DNA from: an uncultured Latescibacterota bacterium
Lineage (GTDB): Bacteria > Latescibacterota > UBA2968 > UBA8231
Reading direction: 5' to 3'
Assembly (NCBI GenBank): GCA_951813615.1
Contig: OX638377.1
Location: 4,056,599 to 4,120,598, forward strand
DNA length: 64,000 nt
Positions 31,226 through 40,523 of the stretch are shown in pieces (position 1 is the stretch's first letter; each line of letters begins with the position of its first letter). The translations under genes and the position numbers were made by a program. The notes under the pieces are model-generated. The model made no database searches. It saw only the letters and a list, made by a program, of their open reading frames with translations, and was not told the DNA's origin.

Positions 31226-32209
31226 GTGGCCGACACCTTTGAAATCCAGCTCGTCGCCGACGACACCGCTTGGGACGCCTTCGTCCACCAAGCCGTCGGC
31301 GGTACGGTATTTTCCACCAGCGCGTGGCTGCGCTGTGCTGCGGCGGCCACCGGCGGTCAAGTCCACCGCCTCGGTTGCTACCGCAATGGTTCCCTCGTCG
31401 CCGGCCTCAGCGGCCTAGCCCGCCGGCGCTGGGGCCTCTATCGCCTCGAAACCCCGGAGTTGACGCCCCACACTGGCCTGCTCCTAGCTCCGGTCGCTGG
31501 CAAAGGGCCGGCCAAAGCCGAAGCAGCCCAACACCGCGCTTGCACGCACCTGATGGACCATCTCGCCAAGCACTACGACCGCGGCTTCCTAGTCCACGCG
31601 CCGGCCGTCGCCGATGTGCGCCCCTTCACTTGGCAGGGCTGGGACGCGCACCTGCGCTATACCTATCGGCTGCCGCTCGGCGACAGCAACGCACTCTGGG
31701 AGCGAATCGAGCGCCGCACGCGCACCGCCATTCGCAAGGCTGAAAAACTCGGCTATCAACTGCGGCCCACCAGCGATATCGCACTGTTTCGGCGGCAGTA
31801 CGAAGCCATCTACGCCAACCAAGCCGACGGTCCCCCGGTCGCCGCGGCTTTGGCCGAGCGCTTTAGCGCCGCGGCTTTAGCGGCTGGCCTATCCCAAGCG
31901 TACGAAATCGCCTCCCCAGACGGGCCAGCCGCGATCGTCGCCTTTGTCGAAGGCTTCGACACCACCTATGCCTGGACCGCAGGAGCCGACCCCGCTTACA
32001 ACCACACTGGGGCCATCTCGCTGTTGTATTGGCAATACTGCACCACAGCCGCCCACCAGTACTTTGACTTTGTCGGCGCTAACATGCCGAGCATCGCCTT
32101 TTTCAAGCGCGGCTTTGGCTGCGATTTAGTGCCGTACTACGCGGTTGTCGGCTACAAGAGCCGCTGGGTCAAACGCGCTTTTGACCTCCGCCAAGCCCTG
32201 CGCGACTGA
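31226..32209 (+). CDS. FemAB/GNAT-type acyltransferase
   Basis: A 327-residue protein resembling the Acetyltransf_6 (FemAB-like) group. It has GGTVFSTSAWLRCAAAA near the N-terminus, a central helix ERRTRTAIRKAEKLGYQLRP, a binding-site loop SQAYEIASPDGPAAIVAFV, and a C-terminal part with YQ..HQYFDFVGANMPSIAFFKRGFG. Such proteins use acyl-CoA or aminoacyl-tRNA donors for cell-wall or exopolysaccharide amidation. The start is GTG at 31226, diverging from the ilv promoter. It ends six bases before the convergent transporter gene. The substrate is not known. Confidence 0.75.
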   Translation: MADTFEIQLVADDTAWDAFVHQAVGGTVFSTSAWLRCAAAATGGQVHRLGCYRNGSLVAGLSGLARRRWGLYRLETPELTPHTGLLLAPVAGKGPAKAEAAQHRACTHLMDHLAKHYDRGFLVHAPAVADVRPFTWQGWDAHLRYTYRLPLGDSNALWERIERRTRTAIRKAEKLGYQLRPTSDIALFRRQYEAIYANQADGPPVAAALAERFSAAALAAGLSQAYEIASPDGPAAIVAFVEGFDTTYAWTAGADPAYNHTGAISLLYWQYCTTAAHQYFDFVGANMPSIAFFKRGFGCDLVPYYAVVGYKSRWVKRAFDLRQALRD

Positions 32210-32215
32210 CGGACC

Positions 32216-34186
32216 TCAATAGTGCAACTGCGTCACCGACTTGGATATTAACGCAATAGCCACCGCGGACATGCCCACCAAGCCCATGCCGCAGGCGTAC
32301 CCAGCCAACAACACCGGCGCGTATTGCCGCCACTGCTGCGTCCCAAAGCGCGGCTCCAGCCAATAGCGGGCCAGCAGGGCACCGGCCATCTCCGGGATCA
32401 GCAAATGCGGCAGGCCTCCAAGGCCGCGCACAAACCCGTACACCAGCGAAATCGGCCACCCCAACCACGACATCACCCCAAACAGCCCCCCGGCCATTAC
32501 AAAACTCCCCGCAATCCACCACCCCTTAATCGCCTGATCAAACAGCGTCTCCCCACCCAACGTCGCCGAATACCACAAGCACTGGCGCAGCGCGATGAGA
32601 TGCCAATACGTCTGCGCGTATTGGAAAGTCGGCGAGGGAATAGGCTCCATCTGCCAGACCAGCGACCAAAACACAAAGCCGCAGACCAAGCTCAGCGGCA
32701 ACAACAACAACTCGGCCTTGAGAATCGACGAGAAGCGCGTGCCGGTCAGTTCCACTTCGCGGAAGAGCTGGGCACGCCGACCGTGATCGGAGTATGGAAT
32801 GGGCGCAAACCATATATCAATGCCTTTGTAGCCGCTCAAGATAAAAGCGCCTTCGCGTAGCAGCGGAAAGCTGACCAACTGACCCGTCAGCCCGGCCATG
32901 CGCGCATTGACATACGAAATCACCGGCGTCACTACGAAACCAAAAATCAGCAAAAAGATCAGCGGAAACTCGTCGTCTTCCAGCAGCAACACGCAGAGCC
33001 AGATCATGGCCAACGTCGATAGGACGTATCCGCCAATCGCTATCCACAACGGGAAGTCGCCTCGGCCAGCCGGCGTATCCCGCAACGGGCGGTGCCCGGC
33101 CTGACGGCGCGCGGCCCGCACCGACAGCACGGCCTGCACCAAGCCAATCGCGCCCACGGCCGCGCCCGCGCCAATGTACACGCTCATCCACACGTCGATG
33201 TCGTTGGCGAAATTCGTCAGGATCGCGTCCATGCCCGGCCGCCAGTGCGTCAGCATGCCGGCGTGATAGAGAATCGGGCTGCCCAAGGCGTGGACCATGG
33301 CTGCGGCAAACGTGCCGACGACGATCCAAAACGGCAACACCATCCCCAACAGCACCAAGCCCAAATCCGTGCCAATGCCCAAAGGCGCGGCCGGCAAAAT
33401 GTCCTGCGTGTTGCGCGTCAGGTCGATCCAGGGAATGGGCAACAAGACGATGGGATCGCTGGCGATCAACCCAGTCAGCGCGGGCAAGCCCACGTACACT
33501 GCACCGAACAGCAAACCAATCCCCATGCCCACCGAGAAAACTCGCCACCGCCAGCTATCCTGCCCCTCGTCGGCCTCGGCAAGGGCCGTCGCTCCCTGCG
33601 CGGCGACCGGTGCCAATGGGAAGGGCAAGCGCTCCACATCGGACGTGACCCGAAAGAGGATGTAGCCGAGCGTGAACCACTCGATCCGCGACAACACCTG
33701 CGAGGCCACTAGCACAACTACCGGCGGAATCCACGCCCGGTGCAAAAAGCTGCGGCCCATCAGCGCATCGGAACCAATCGGCGGCGCGACCCATTCTGGG
33801 ATGTGCTCGGCAATGCCAAAACCAGCCGCGGCCTGCGACTGCGTGAGGTACTGATTCCACACCAATTGCCCAAACGGCCCCCCAGCCAGCATGGTGCCGC
33901 CGATGACACCAGCCAAGCCACCGGCAATGTAGTAGATCAGGTAAATCTCCTGGCGCGTCAGCGAGGAAAAGGAACGCCGCGCCAGCTCGGAAAACAGGAT
34001 GATGGTCACCCACTCGGCGGCCGCACCGAGCGATGCGCCGGCAATCAGGCCCATGTAAATGGCACCGGGCATCATGATAAAGCCGACGAAGAACGCCCCG
34101 GCCACAGTCCGCGCAGTAAAGCCCTCGCGAAAGCGCGTCGGGGGCTGCATCAGGTCGCGGTAGCTAGTTAGATCGTTAGCTGTCAC
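32216..34186 (-). CDS. OPT-like multi-pass membrane transporter (peptide-transporter type)
   Basis: A 656-residue integral membrane protein with about 12-14 hydrophobic segments, resembling oligopeptide-transporter-like proteins of uncultured bacteria. Features include the N-terminal GAFFVGFIMMPGAIYMGLIA, the EQ-type loop FRVTSDVERLPFPLAPVA and the soluble-looking loop GYKGIDIWFAPIPYSDHGRR. It begins with GTG at 34186, which overlaps the stop of the upstream gene (GTGA) and has GGAGGG 8 bases before it. It is the last gene of a four-gene operon of membrane proteins. Transport of a small organic solute is plausible but not shown. Confidence 0.7.
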   Translation of the reverse strand: MTANDLTSYRDLMQPPTRFREGFTARTVAGAFFVGFIMMPGAIYMGLIAGASLGAAAEWVTIILFSELARRSFSSLTRQEIYLIYYIAGGLAGVIGGTMLAGGPFGQLVWNQYLTQSQAAAGFGIAEHIPEWVAPPIGSDALMGRSFLHRAWIPPVVVLVASQVLSRIEWFTLGYILFRVTSDVERLPFPLAPVAAQGATALAEADEGQDSWRWRVFSVGMGIGLLFGAVYVGLPALTGLIASDPIVLLPIPWIDLTRNTQDILPAAPLGIGTDLGLVLLGMVLPFWIVVGTFAAAMVHALGSPILYHAGMLTHWRPGMDAILTNFANDIDVWMSVYIGAGAAVGAIGLVQAVLSVRAARRQAGHRPLRDTPAGRGDFPLWIAIGGYVLSTLAMIWLCVLLLEDDEFPLIFLLIFGFVVTPVISYVNARMAGLTGQLVSFPLLREGAFILSGYKGIDIWFAPIPYSDHGRRAQLFREVELTGTRFSSILKAELLLLPLSLVCGFVFWSLVWQMEPIPSPTFQYAQTYWHLIALRQCLWYSATLGGETLFDQAIKGWWIAGSFVMAGGLFGVMSWLGWPISLVYGFVRGLGGLPHLLIPEMAGALLARYWLEPRFGTQQWRQYAPVLLAGYACGMGLVGMSAVAIALISKSVTQLHY

Positions 34187-36093
34187 GGCCGGTACCCTCC
34201 TCCCATCTCACCCTCCCACAGCGCGACCGCGGCCCACACCAATCGCATCGCGACCTCGCCGCAAATCATCCCCAAGAAAAACGGCATAACCCTCCGGTAG
34301 GTTTGCGCACCGCCGTAGCGCACCGCCAGCCACTTACACAGCCAGCCGCACAACACCGACCCCCACACCAGCCAGCCAAAACCCGTGCCAAACACAAAGC
34401 CCATCGGATGCAAGGGCCAACGGAGAAAGTGCTGGCGCATCAACGCTAAGAAATAGGTAATGCCCGCCCCGACCGCGTGAAATCCCAAGCGCACCCAGTC
34501 CGTGCCCCCATCTACTGTGCCCGCGTCTTTGAACAAGTAGTTGTAGTAGCGGCCAATGCGCGCCTCAGACCGCGCGCCGCCCTGTTCCTGCAAGGCGAAC
34601 AGCCCGTGCTCGTAGATCGTCTCCAGCGAAAACACGTAGCCGGCCCCCAGCCCGACGGCCAACCCTAAGGCCATCCCCCAAATCAAGCGGCGCGGCGACA
34701 CCCCGTGCATCTCGGCCAACTTCAGTCCCTCAAATTGCAAGGCGGGCCAGATCCCAATCATCGTAAAGCCAAACACCGCCAAAAAGCCAAAGCCCATGTA
34801 GGTCTCGTCGGCAAAATGCCCAGCGCCGGTCCCCAAGGCCACGAAGAACAGGTAGCCCACAATCTGCGGCATCCCCACAATGGGCAGGCCGCCATCGATC
34901 CGCAGCCGCGCAAACGTCAACGCCAACAGCAACACCAGCAATAACGCCGCAATGCCCATCAGCGGCGGCACCCCCAAAGCCGTAGTCCACGCCCACAACA
35001 CCAGCAGCCCAACCACCAGCCCCCACGTCGCCCGGCTACGCCAAGAGATCGCTGCGGCCAAGGCTCGCCGCGCCGACCACAGGCTGAACAGCCCCAAAAA
35101 CAGCAAGCCGCCGCGCGCCTGCGTCATAAAAAAGGGAAAGTGACTCGGCCAATCTAGCCACGGCGATCCGTGCCCGGGAATGAAGTCGCCGCGATACTCA
35201 AGTCGCCCGAGGAAATGGGCCACCAGCAATTGTACGCGGGTGAGCAAATAAAAAAACCACGTGCTGAACGACACCTCCACGGGCGCGAGAAACGCCGCAC
35301 CTACCAAAAGGGGGACAAACTCGAAGTGGAACGGCGACTCAAAAGGAGCCATGGCTTTCCACGGGTCGTCGAGCAGGAAATGCTCCATTTCCAATCTCGT
35401 GACGATCTCGGGCACGGACGGCGCGTAGTGATGCCACCCATTGATCCCCAACAGCAAGGCCGGCACCAGTGCGCCCCACCAAAACAGTCGCTGGCCAAAC
35501 AGGTCTCCGGCAATGAGGGCGCGGGGTACTTCCAGCAGCGGAAATCCCAACCGCTCGGTCTCCAGCCAGCGCTGCCGCAACAGCCACACCAAGCAAAAGC
35601 AGGTTAAAAAGAACGCGCCGAAAAACACGCTCCACATTGCCAGCGGCCACAACCACGCCCCCCAAGGCACAGCCGCACCACCCTCAAACGCCCCGATGGC
35701 CGGGGCCTCATTCGGCCCACCCGGAACCAACCAGTCTGGAACAACTTTCAAAAAGCGGTAATAGGGACCGGTCGGCTGGGCAAAGCCCCCGTAGAAACCC
35801 GTCACCAAGCCCGGCAAAAACCGGTGCATCAGGCCGGAAGCGGTCGCCGACACCCCGATTACCAGCGCGGCGTAGAGCACGGCGCGATCCCCCGGGCCGA
35901 GCCAGCGACGCATTAAGGCAGCGGCCGCCAAAGCCCCCAATGGCACGGCGAGAAAGACCTGCGCCCCCGACTCACTCCCGGCCCCGGCCAAATGCGGGCC
36001 GTTGTACAGCAACTCGACGCGCTGGAGCAACCACCCGCTCGCGACCGTGATGCCGATGATGGGCAATGCCAAGCGCAGCGCGGCCATGTTCAC
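34183..36093 (-). CDS. DUF6785/DUF6784-type multi-pass membrane protein
   Basis: A 636-residue membrane protein with a dozen or so hydrophobic helices. It shares a family signature with the protein at 49926-51848: VPWGAWLWPLAMW here against IPWGAWLVPLMAW there, then RQRWLETERLGFPLLEVP against RRPWVEQERLVFPLAQVP, and a similar C-terminal block (WPLHPMGFVFGTGFGWLVWG). I recall these as DUF6785 (N-terminal) and DUF6784 (C-terminal), related to OPT transporters. GTG at 36093 overlaps the stop of the upstream permease gene (GTGA); ATG at 36087 is the alternative. It is coupled to the following OPT-like gene by another GTGA overlap. Function unknown; a two-part transporter with its neighbour is possible. 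Confidence 0.72.
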   Translation of the reverse strand: MNMAALRLALPIIGITVASGWLLQRVELLYNGPHLAGAGSESGAQVFLAVPLGALAAAALMRRWLGPGDRAVLYAALVIGVSATASGLMHRFLPGLVTGFYGGFAQPTGPYYRFLKVVPDWLVPGGPNEAPAIGAFEGGAAVPWGAWLWPLAMWSVFFGAFFLTCFCLVWLLRQRWLETERLGFPLLEVPRALIAGDLFGQRLFWWGALVPALLLGINGWHHYAPSVPEIVTRLEMEHFLLDDPWKAMAPFESPFHFEFVPLLVGAAFLAPVEVSFSTWFFYLLTRVQLLVAHFLGRLEYRGDFIPGHGSPWLDWPSHFPFFMTQARGGLLFLGLFSLWSARRALAAAISWRSRATWGLVVGLLVLWAWTTALGVPPLMGIAALLLVLLLALTFARLRIDGGLPIVGMPQIVGYLFFVALGTGAGHFADETYMGFGFLAVFGFTMIGIWPALQFEGLKLAEMHGVSPRRLIWGMALGLAVGLGAGYVFSLETIYEHGLFALQEQGGARSEARIGRYYNYLFKDAGTVDGGTDWVRLGFHAVGAGITYFLALMRQHFLRWPLHPMGFVFGTGFGWLVWGSVLCGWLCKWLAVRYGGAQTYRRVMPFFLGMICGEVAMRLVWAAVALWEGEMGGGYRP

Positions 36094-39000
36094 GCCCGCT
36101 CCCACTGCGGCAACTGCTCGGCGTAGTAGCGGCGGCTATCCGCGTCCAAGGTGCGCCAGATCAAAAATTGCTTGCGCACATCGTCCAAAAAGGTGCGCAC
36201 CACCCGCTGCCACGTCGCCAGATCGCCAGCCGCCAACGCCAAGTCAACGTGGATGTCGCAATAGTTCGGGTCCGGCCCCGGCTCTATCTCCATCGCGGTC
36301 TCTTGCACTACGCCTTGGTCAAACGGAGCCAACCACACCCGCGCCGCCACGCGCACCTTTTCCCCCACCTGCTCCACCTGCAGCGCTTCGACGTAAAATC
36401 CCGCCCCGATCGACTGCTCCTGATTGGCCGCCCACGATTCTGCTTGGAACGCCGCCATGCCGAGCGCTTCGCGCCGCGCCAGCGAGAAGGGCAGTTGCAA
36501 GCGCAACTGCTCGCCTGAAACGACCGGCAGCTTCCACCGCCGTTCAATGCCCGGCGTGCAGATCCGCCCGGCCATGCGCGCCGGATAGAGCGCCGACGCC
36601 ACCACCAACAGCGCAATCGCACCAACGGTGAGCACGGCCCCCAGCGACGAATAGTTCAGCTCCAAGCCGGGCAAAAATCCCCCTTGGGCCAAAAGCTGCG
36701 CCGCGCCTTGCCCTAGTAAATACCCTGCGACCGTGCCGACGACCCCCAAAGCCACCGCCTCCGCCATGAACAGCCCGCTAACATGCCCGGGGGCTAAGCC
36801 GACCGCGTTAAAGGTGCCGATCTCCTGCGTCCGCTCGTACACGGCCCCGAGCATGGTGTTGAACACGATCAACCCGGCGATCAGCAGCGGCACGATCAGC
36901 GACCCCCATCCCGACACCGACGCCACCCCAACCGAATTGACCAGCAAGCGCTGCCCTCCAAGGCCGGCGAACAGGTTCAAATCCAAGGTCTCCGCCAGCT
37001 CTACCAGCGCCCCGCGAGTCTCCGCAATGGTCCCATCCAACCGAATCCCCACCGACGCCAGCCGCACCCCATCCCACCGCATCAGCGCGGCAAACGGCAA
37101 CACCGGCGTCGCCGACGCGGGCAAATGGGCAAATGGCCGCAACTTCCCTCCCTGCCCGCGTCCCACTTCCGCTTCCGAGGGCTGTTGCGCCTCTGGATCC
37201 AACGGGGTCAGCGGTTCGCCATTCAGATCGAGCCGATCCAGTGCGTCATCTGCAAGTAACCCAACGACCCGAAACACCTCCCCAAAAACCCGCACCCGCT
37301 CCTGCTCTAGTCCCTTGGCGCTGACCCCCAAAGAATCCGCCAAGCCCACGGGCAACAGACAGGCGTCCTCTTCCCCGGGCCGCAGCCACCGCCCGGCTAT
37401 CACCTCTGGCCCGAGCAAATCCTTCTCTTGCGCCGCTAGCCCCGCAAATCCCCAGACCCCAACCGCTCGCTCCGTCTCGTTATCCCGCTCGACTCGGTAG
37501 GACGACGCCAGCGATCCCACCGACAGCCACGCGCGTGGCGCAACCTGCTCGTCGCCAAACCAATCGCGCAACAGATCGTAGCCTTCCAGCTCCATAGTCT
37601 GCCAGCCCGGCATCCGCACCAACGCGCCCTCGTACGCCGCGTCTGCGCCAATCGCAATCCAATTCGTGTGCAGCGCAGCGCGGACCGAGGTAAAGGACAG
37701 CACGGAAAAGGTCAACAGCACTAGCGTTGCGCAGGTCAGCCCTGTGCGCCACGGTCGCCGCCGCAAATGCGCCAACCCCACGGCAACCGAGGTCATCACC
37801 GCGCCCGACCGCTGCACCGCGATCTGCCCGCGTTGATTGCCCAACGCCTGCAACTCCCGGTTTAACCGCGACATCCCCAAAAACGTGACCAAAATCCCCA
37901 ACGCTAGAATGACAAAGCCGAGCAGAATGATCGCCGGCGAAATAGACAACTCAAAGGCCGGATGCACGTAGCGCAGGGCGACAAAACCAATGAGAAAGAG
38001 CGCGAAATACCCGAATACCTGCCGCCGCAAATCGGCAAACCCAAATGCCAACCGCTCGGCAAAGTGGGCAAAGGGAATCAGCACGGCCAACAAAAAGAGC
38101 GCACCCTGCACCACCCCAGCTTGCGTCCGCTCCACGTCCCGATAGGCTGCCGCAGCCAGCGCCCAAGCGCGTCGCGCCCGATCGACAAAGTCTTGGTGCC
38201 GATGCTCGGCACGCGCCACCTCTGCTTCTCCCAACAGCCCAGCCGACCGCTCGTGGAAGGCCGCTAGCCGCCCATTGCGCACGCCGTGTCGCTCCAGCCG
38301 GTCAATCCGTTCACCATTGAGCGTGTGCATATCAGTCGCCACCCGATACACCGTCTCCGCGATGCGCCCCTTCCCATCGACCGCATAGCCCACCCCACTC
38401 GGAACGTCCTCCGTCCCATTGAGCAATAGCAAGCGTCGCCCCAGCCCATAGCGGCCCGTCGCCATTACGGCCTTGAACCGCTCGCTAGGCTGAGTAAAAA
38501 TCACGGCGACCGGCTCCGTCCACGACCCCACTCGATTCACATAGCTAAACAGCTCCATTTCCGGAGCCGTCAGCGGCAGACAAGCTCCGTATACCACCGG
38601 CTCGGCTTCCAGCGCCGCGTCAACGGCTTGCACGCGCTCCAAGGTCAACAAATTGCGCGGATCAAAAATCCCAAACAGCGTCGTCCCCCGCAGCGGTGCA
38701 GTGACGATTTGCACTTCGTCCTCGGCGGCATCCATCGTCACCGTCAGCGCACGCCCCGGCAACTTGCGCTCCCCATTGATCCCCCAGTCCGGTGCATCCG
38801 TCACCGCCCCGGTCTCCGCATCGAGCCGATACGCCTCTAACCGCACCGGTTTCGTGTAGATGATACCCGACTCAACCCCGGGAATGGCAAACCATCCCGA
38901 GTCATCCGCCGCCGCCCAAAAATCCGGTCGCACCCCAGCCAACGTCGGGTGGCGCAGCCGCACCCGCACCAACGCCCCAGCCGTAGGCTGATCCGGTAGA

Positions 39001-40517
39001 TAGCTGCGCGGCCCGTAGTGGACCACCTGTCCACCAATGGTGCCAAACGCATCGTTGCCCCAAGCCCACGGCTCTAGATCCGGGTCGTCAATAAGTGCGG
39101 GTAGCACGCCCTGCAGCAGCGCGACTTGATCGCCCAACCAGTCAAAGCGCACCGCCCCAAGGTCATCGTCGGGCGCGTCAAAGCGGGCACGACTGTCGTT
39201 GACCGTGCAAAAGGCCAACGCCGGACATCCGGTGAGGGCCGCTACTGACGCATCTAACGGCACTGTCAGGCTCATTCCCCCCAAACCCTGACGGGCAAAG
39301 TCCTGCTTCAGACCATTGACCAGCACCCGCTTGCCTCCCAACGCGGAGTCTTCGTACGCCGTTACCAGCTTTAGCAACCGTTCGGTGATCGGCGGCGCGA
39401 GCAAGGAGATGCGATACGGCTCTCGCGGCCTGAACGCCCCGAGCCGCGGGCTGTGCGACGACAGATCCAAGCCCACCAAAAAGCGCGTCTTTAGCGCACT
39501 GAGCCGCCGCAAAAGCGCGCCATCCTCCACCTCGCCCTCCCGCTGCCCCGCAGCCGCCAGCAACAACGGCGCAAAATGGCGCATCCCCGCCATGTTCTGG
39601 AAGTGCCCGGCCGTCCACAGCAACGCGACCGTGCGCTTGGGCGGCCGCGCGGCAAACCCCCGCGCCAATTCCAACAACGCCGCCACACTCGCCGCTTGCT
39701 CGGCCCCCGGCGCTAACGCTGGCACCGGCGACACCGCGTCGTAATGCGCGGCGATGAAAACAACCTCCTCCCCCAGCGTCGCATCGCGCCCAGGGATCAT
39801 GGCGACCAAGTTCTGCGCCGCCACCTCCCGCCACGCCATCCGCCCTCGCAAGCGCACCTGCACCTGAGACCTTGCCAACACCCGCAGCCGTTCCGCCACG
39901 TCTTGGAGCGCGTAGAGCCTCGGCAAGTCGGCCGGCAAGTCGAGAAACTTTTGCTCGGCCTCCTTGCGATGCGCCCCAGCCGATTCCAAAAACACTACGG
40001 CCGCGGCCCCCAAGTGAAACGCATCCACCCAAGCTGTACCCGAGACATAATCGAGCAGGACGATCCGCCCGGCCACCGGCTGCCCTTCGAGGCGGCTGCC
40101 ATCCCCGCCATACACCAACGGTCCCTCAATCCCCTCGGCTGGCAGAGTCGGTGTCCGCACCAAATTGGGCCAGACGCCGAACAATTCGAGCCGCTCGCCG
40201 GCGCATTCGATCCAGAACCCCTCGTCAATCGGCACCAACACCGGGAACTCGTGCCGGTATATCTCTGCTATCCCCAAACTCTGTAACTCGGCGACCAGCC
40301 ACTCGCGGGCCGCCGCAGCCCCCGGATAACCCGTCATCCGCGAGGCGGGTGCAGAGAGCGTCTCCACCGTGCGCCGCAGACTCACTTCTCGCTCGGACTC
40401 GGCGGCAAGCGTCGGGCTTGTCAGCAACGCCAGTAATGGAAAAAGGAAAGCCCCTAGGCACCAATGCCCAGAGGCTTGCCCGTGTAGCTTGTATCTCAAA
40501 CGACGTGACGCTACCAA
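36090..40517 (-). CDS. Giant fusion: M28 peptidase-like (degenerate) plus PA domain plus FtsX/MacB-type permease
   Basis: A 1475-residue protein. A signal anchor lies at residues 17-38. Residues 40-330 are M28 aminopeptidase-like with an inserted PA-type domain (about 115-190). The first metal motif is kept (AAHYDAV, H258 and D260). The bridging aspartate region normally like GADDNASG reads GAEQAASV, and the catalytic GEE position reads GHF (304-306), so the peptidase is probably inactive. Residues 340-760 are extracytoplasmic. From about 800 come membrane helices and two FtsX-type blocks (RRRPWRTGLTCATLVLLTFS, and near 1230 LLIAGLIVFNTMLGAVYERT). FtsX/MacB permeases normally work with an ABC ATPase, but none is adjacent. 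The start is a TTG with GAGG just upstream, seven bases after the Nramp-like gene. The substrate is unknown. Confidence 0.8.
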   Translation of the reverse strand: MVASRRLRYKLHGQASGHWCLGAFLFPLLALLTSPTLAAESEREVSLRRTVETLSAPASRMTGYPGAAAAREWLVAELQSLGIAEIYRHEFPVLVPIDEGFWIECAGERLELFGVWPNLVRTPTLPAEGIEGPLVYGGDGSRLEGQPVAGRIVLLDYVSGTAWVDAFHLGAAAVVFLESAGAHRKEAEQKFLDLPADLPRLYALQDVAERLRVLARSQVQVRLRGRMAWREVAAQNLVAMIPGRDATLGEEVVFIAAHYDAVSPVPALAPGAEQAASVAALLELARGFAARPPKRTVALLWTAGHFQNMAGMRHFAPLLLAAAGQREGEVEDGALLRRLSALKTRFLVGLDLSSHSPRLGAFRPREPYRISLLAPPITERLLKLVTAYEDSALGGKRVLVNGLKQDFARQGLGGMSLTVPLDASVAALTGCPALAFCTVNDSRARFDAPDDDLGAVRFDWLGDQVALLQGVLPALIDDPDLEPWAWGNDAFGTIGGQVVHYGPRSYLPDQPTAGALVRVRLRHPTLAGVRPDFWAAADDSGWFAIPGVESGIIYTKPVRLEAYRLDAETGAVTDAPDWGINGERKLPGRALTVTMDAAEDEVQIVTAPLRGTTLFGIFDPRNLLTLERVQAVDAALEAEPVVYGACLPLTAPEMELFSYVNRVGSWTEPVAVIFTQPSERFKAVMATGRYGLGRRLLLLNGTEDVPSGVGYAVDGKGRIAETVYRVATDMHTLNGERIDRLERHGVRNGRLAAFHERSAGLLGEAEVARAEHRHQDFVDRARRAWALAAAAYRDVERTQAGVVQGALFLLAVLIPFAHFAERLAFGFADLRRQVFGYFALFLIGFVALRYVHPAFELSISPAIILLGFVILALGILVTFLGMSRLNRELQALGNQRGQIAVQRSGAVMTSVAVGLAHLRRRPWRTGLTCATLVLLTFSVLSFTSVRAALHTNWIAIGADAAYEGALVRMPGWQTMELEGYDLLRDWFGDEQVAPRAWLSVGSLASSYRVERDNETERAVGVWGFAGLAAQEKDLLGPEVIAGRWLRPGEEDACLLPVGLADSLGVSAKGLEQERVRVFGEVFRVVGLLADDALDRLDLNGEPLTPLDPEAQQPSEAEVGRGQGGKLRPFAHLPASATPVLPFAALMRWDGVRLASVGIRLDGTIAETRGALVELAETLDLNLFAGLGGQRLLVNSVGVASVSGWGSLIVPLLIAGLIVFNTMLGAVYERTQEIGTFNAVGLAPGHVSGLFMAEAVALGVVGTVAGYLLGQGAAQLLAQGGFLPGLELNYSSLGAVLTVGAIALLVVASALYPARMAGRICTPGIERRWKLPVVSGEQLRLQLPFSLARREALGMAAFQAESWAANQEQSIGAGFYVEALQVEQVGEKVRVAARVWLAPFDQGVVQETAMEIEPGPDPNYCDIHVDLALAAGDLATWQRVVRTFLDDVRKQFLIWRTLDADSRRYYAEQLPQWERA

Positions 40518-40523
40518 ACGTCC

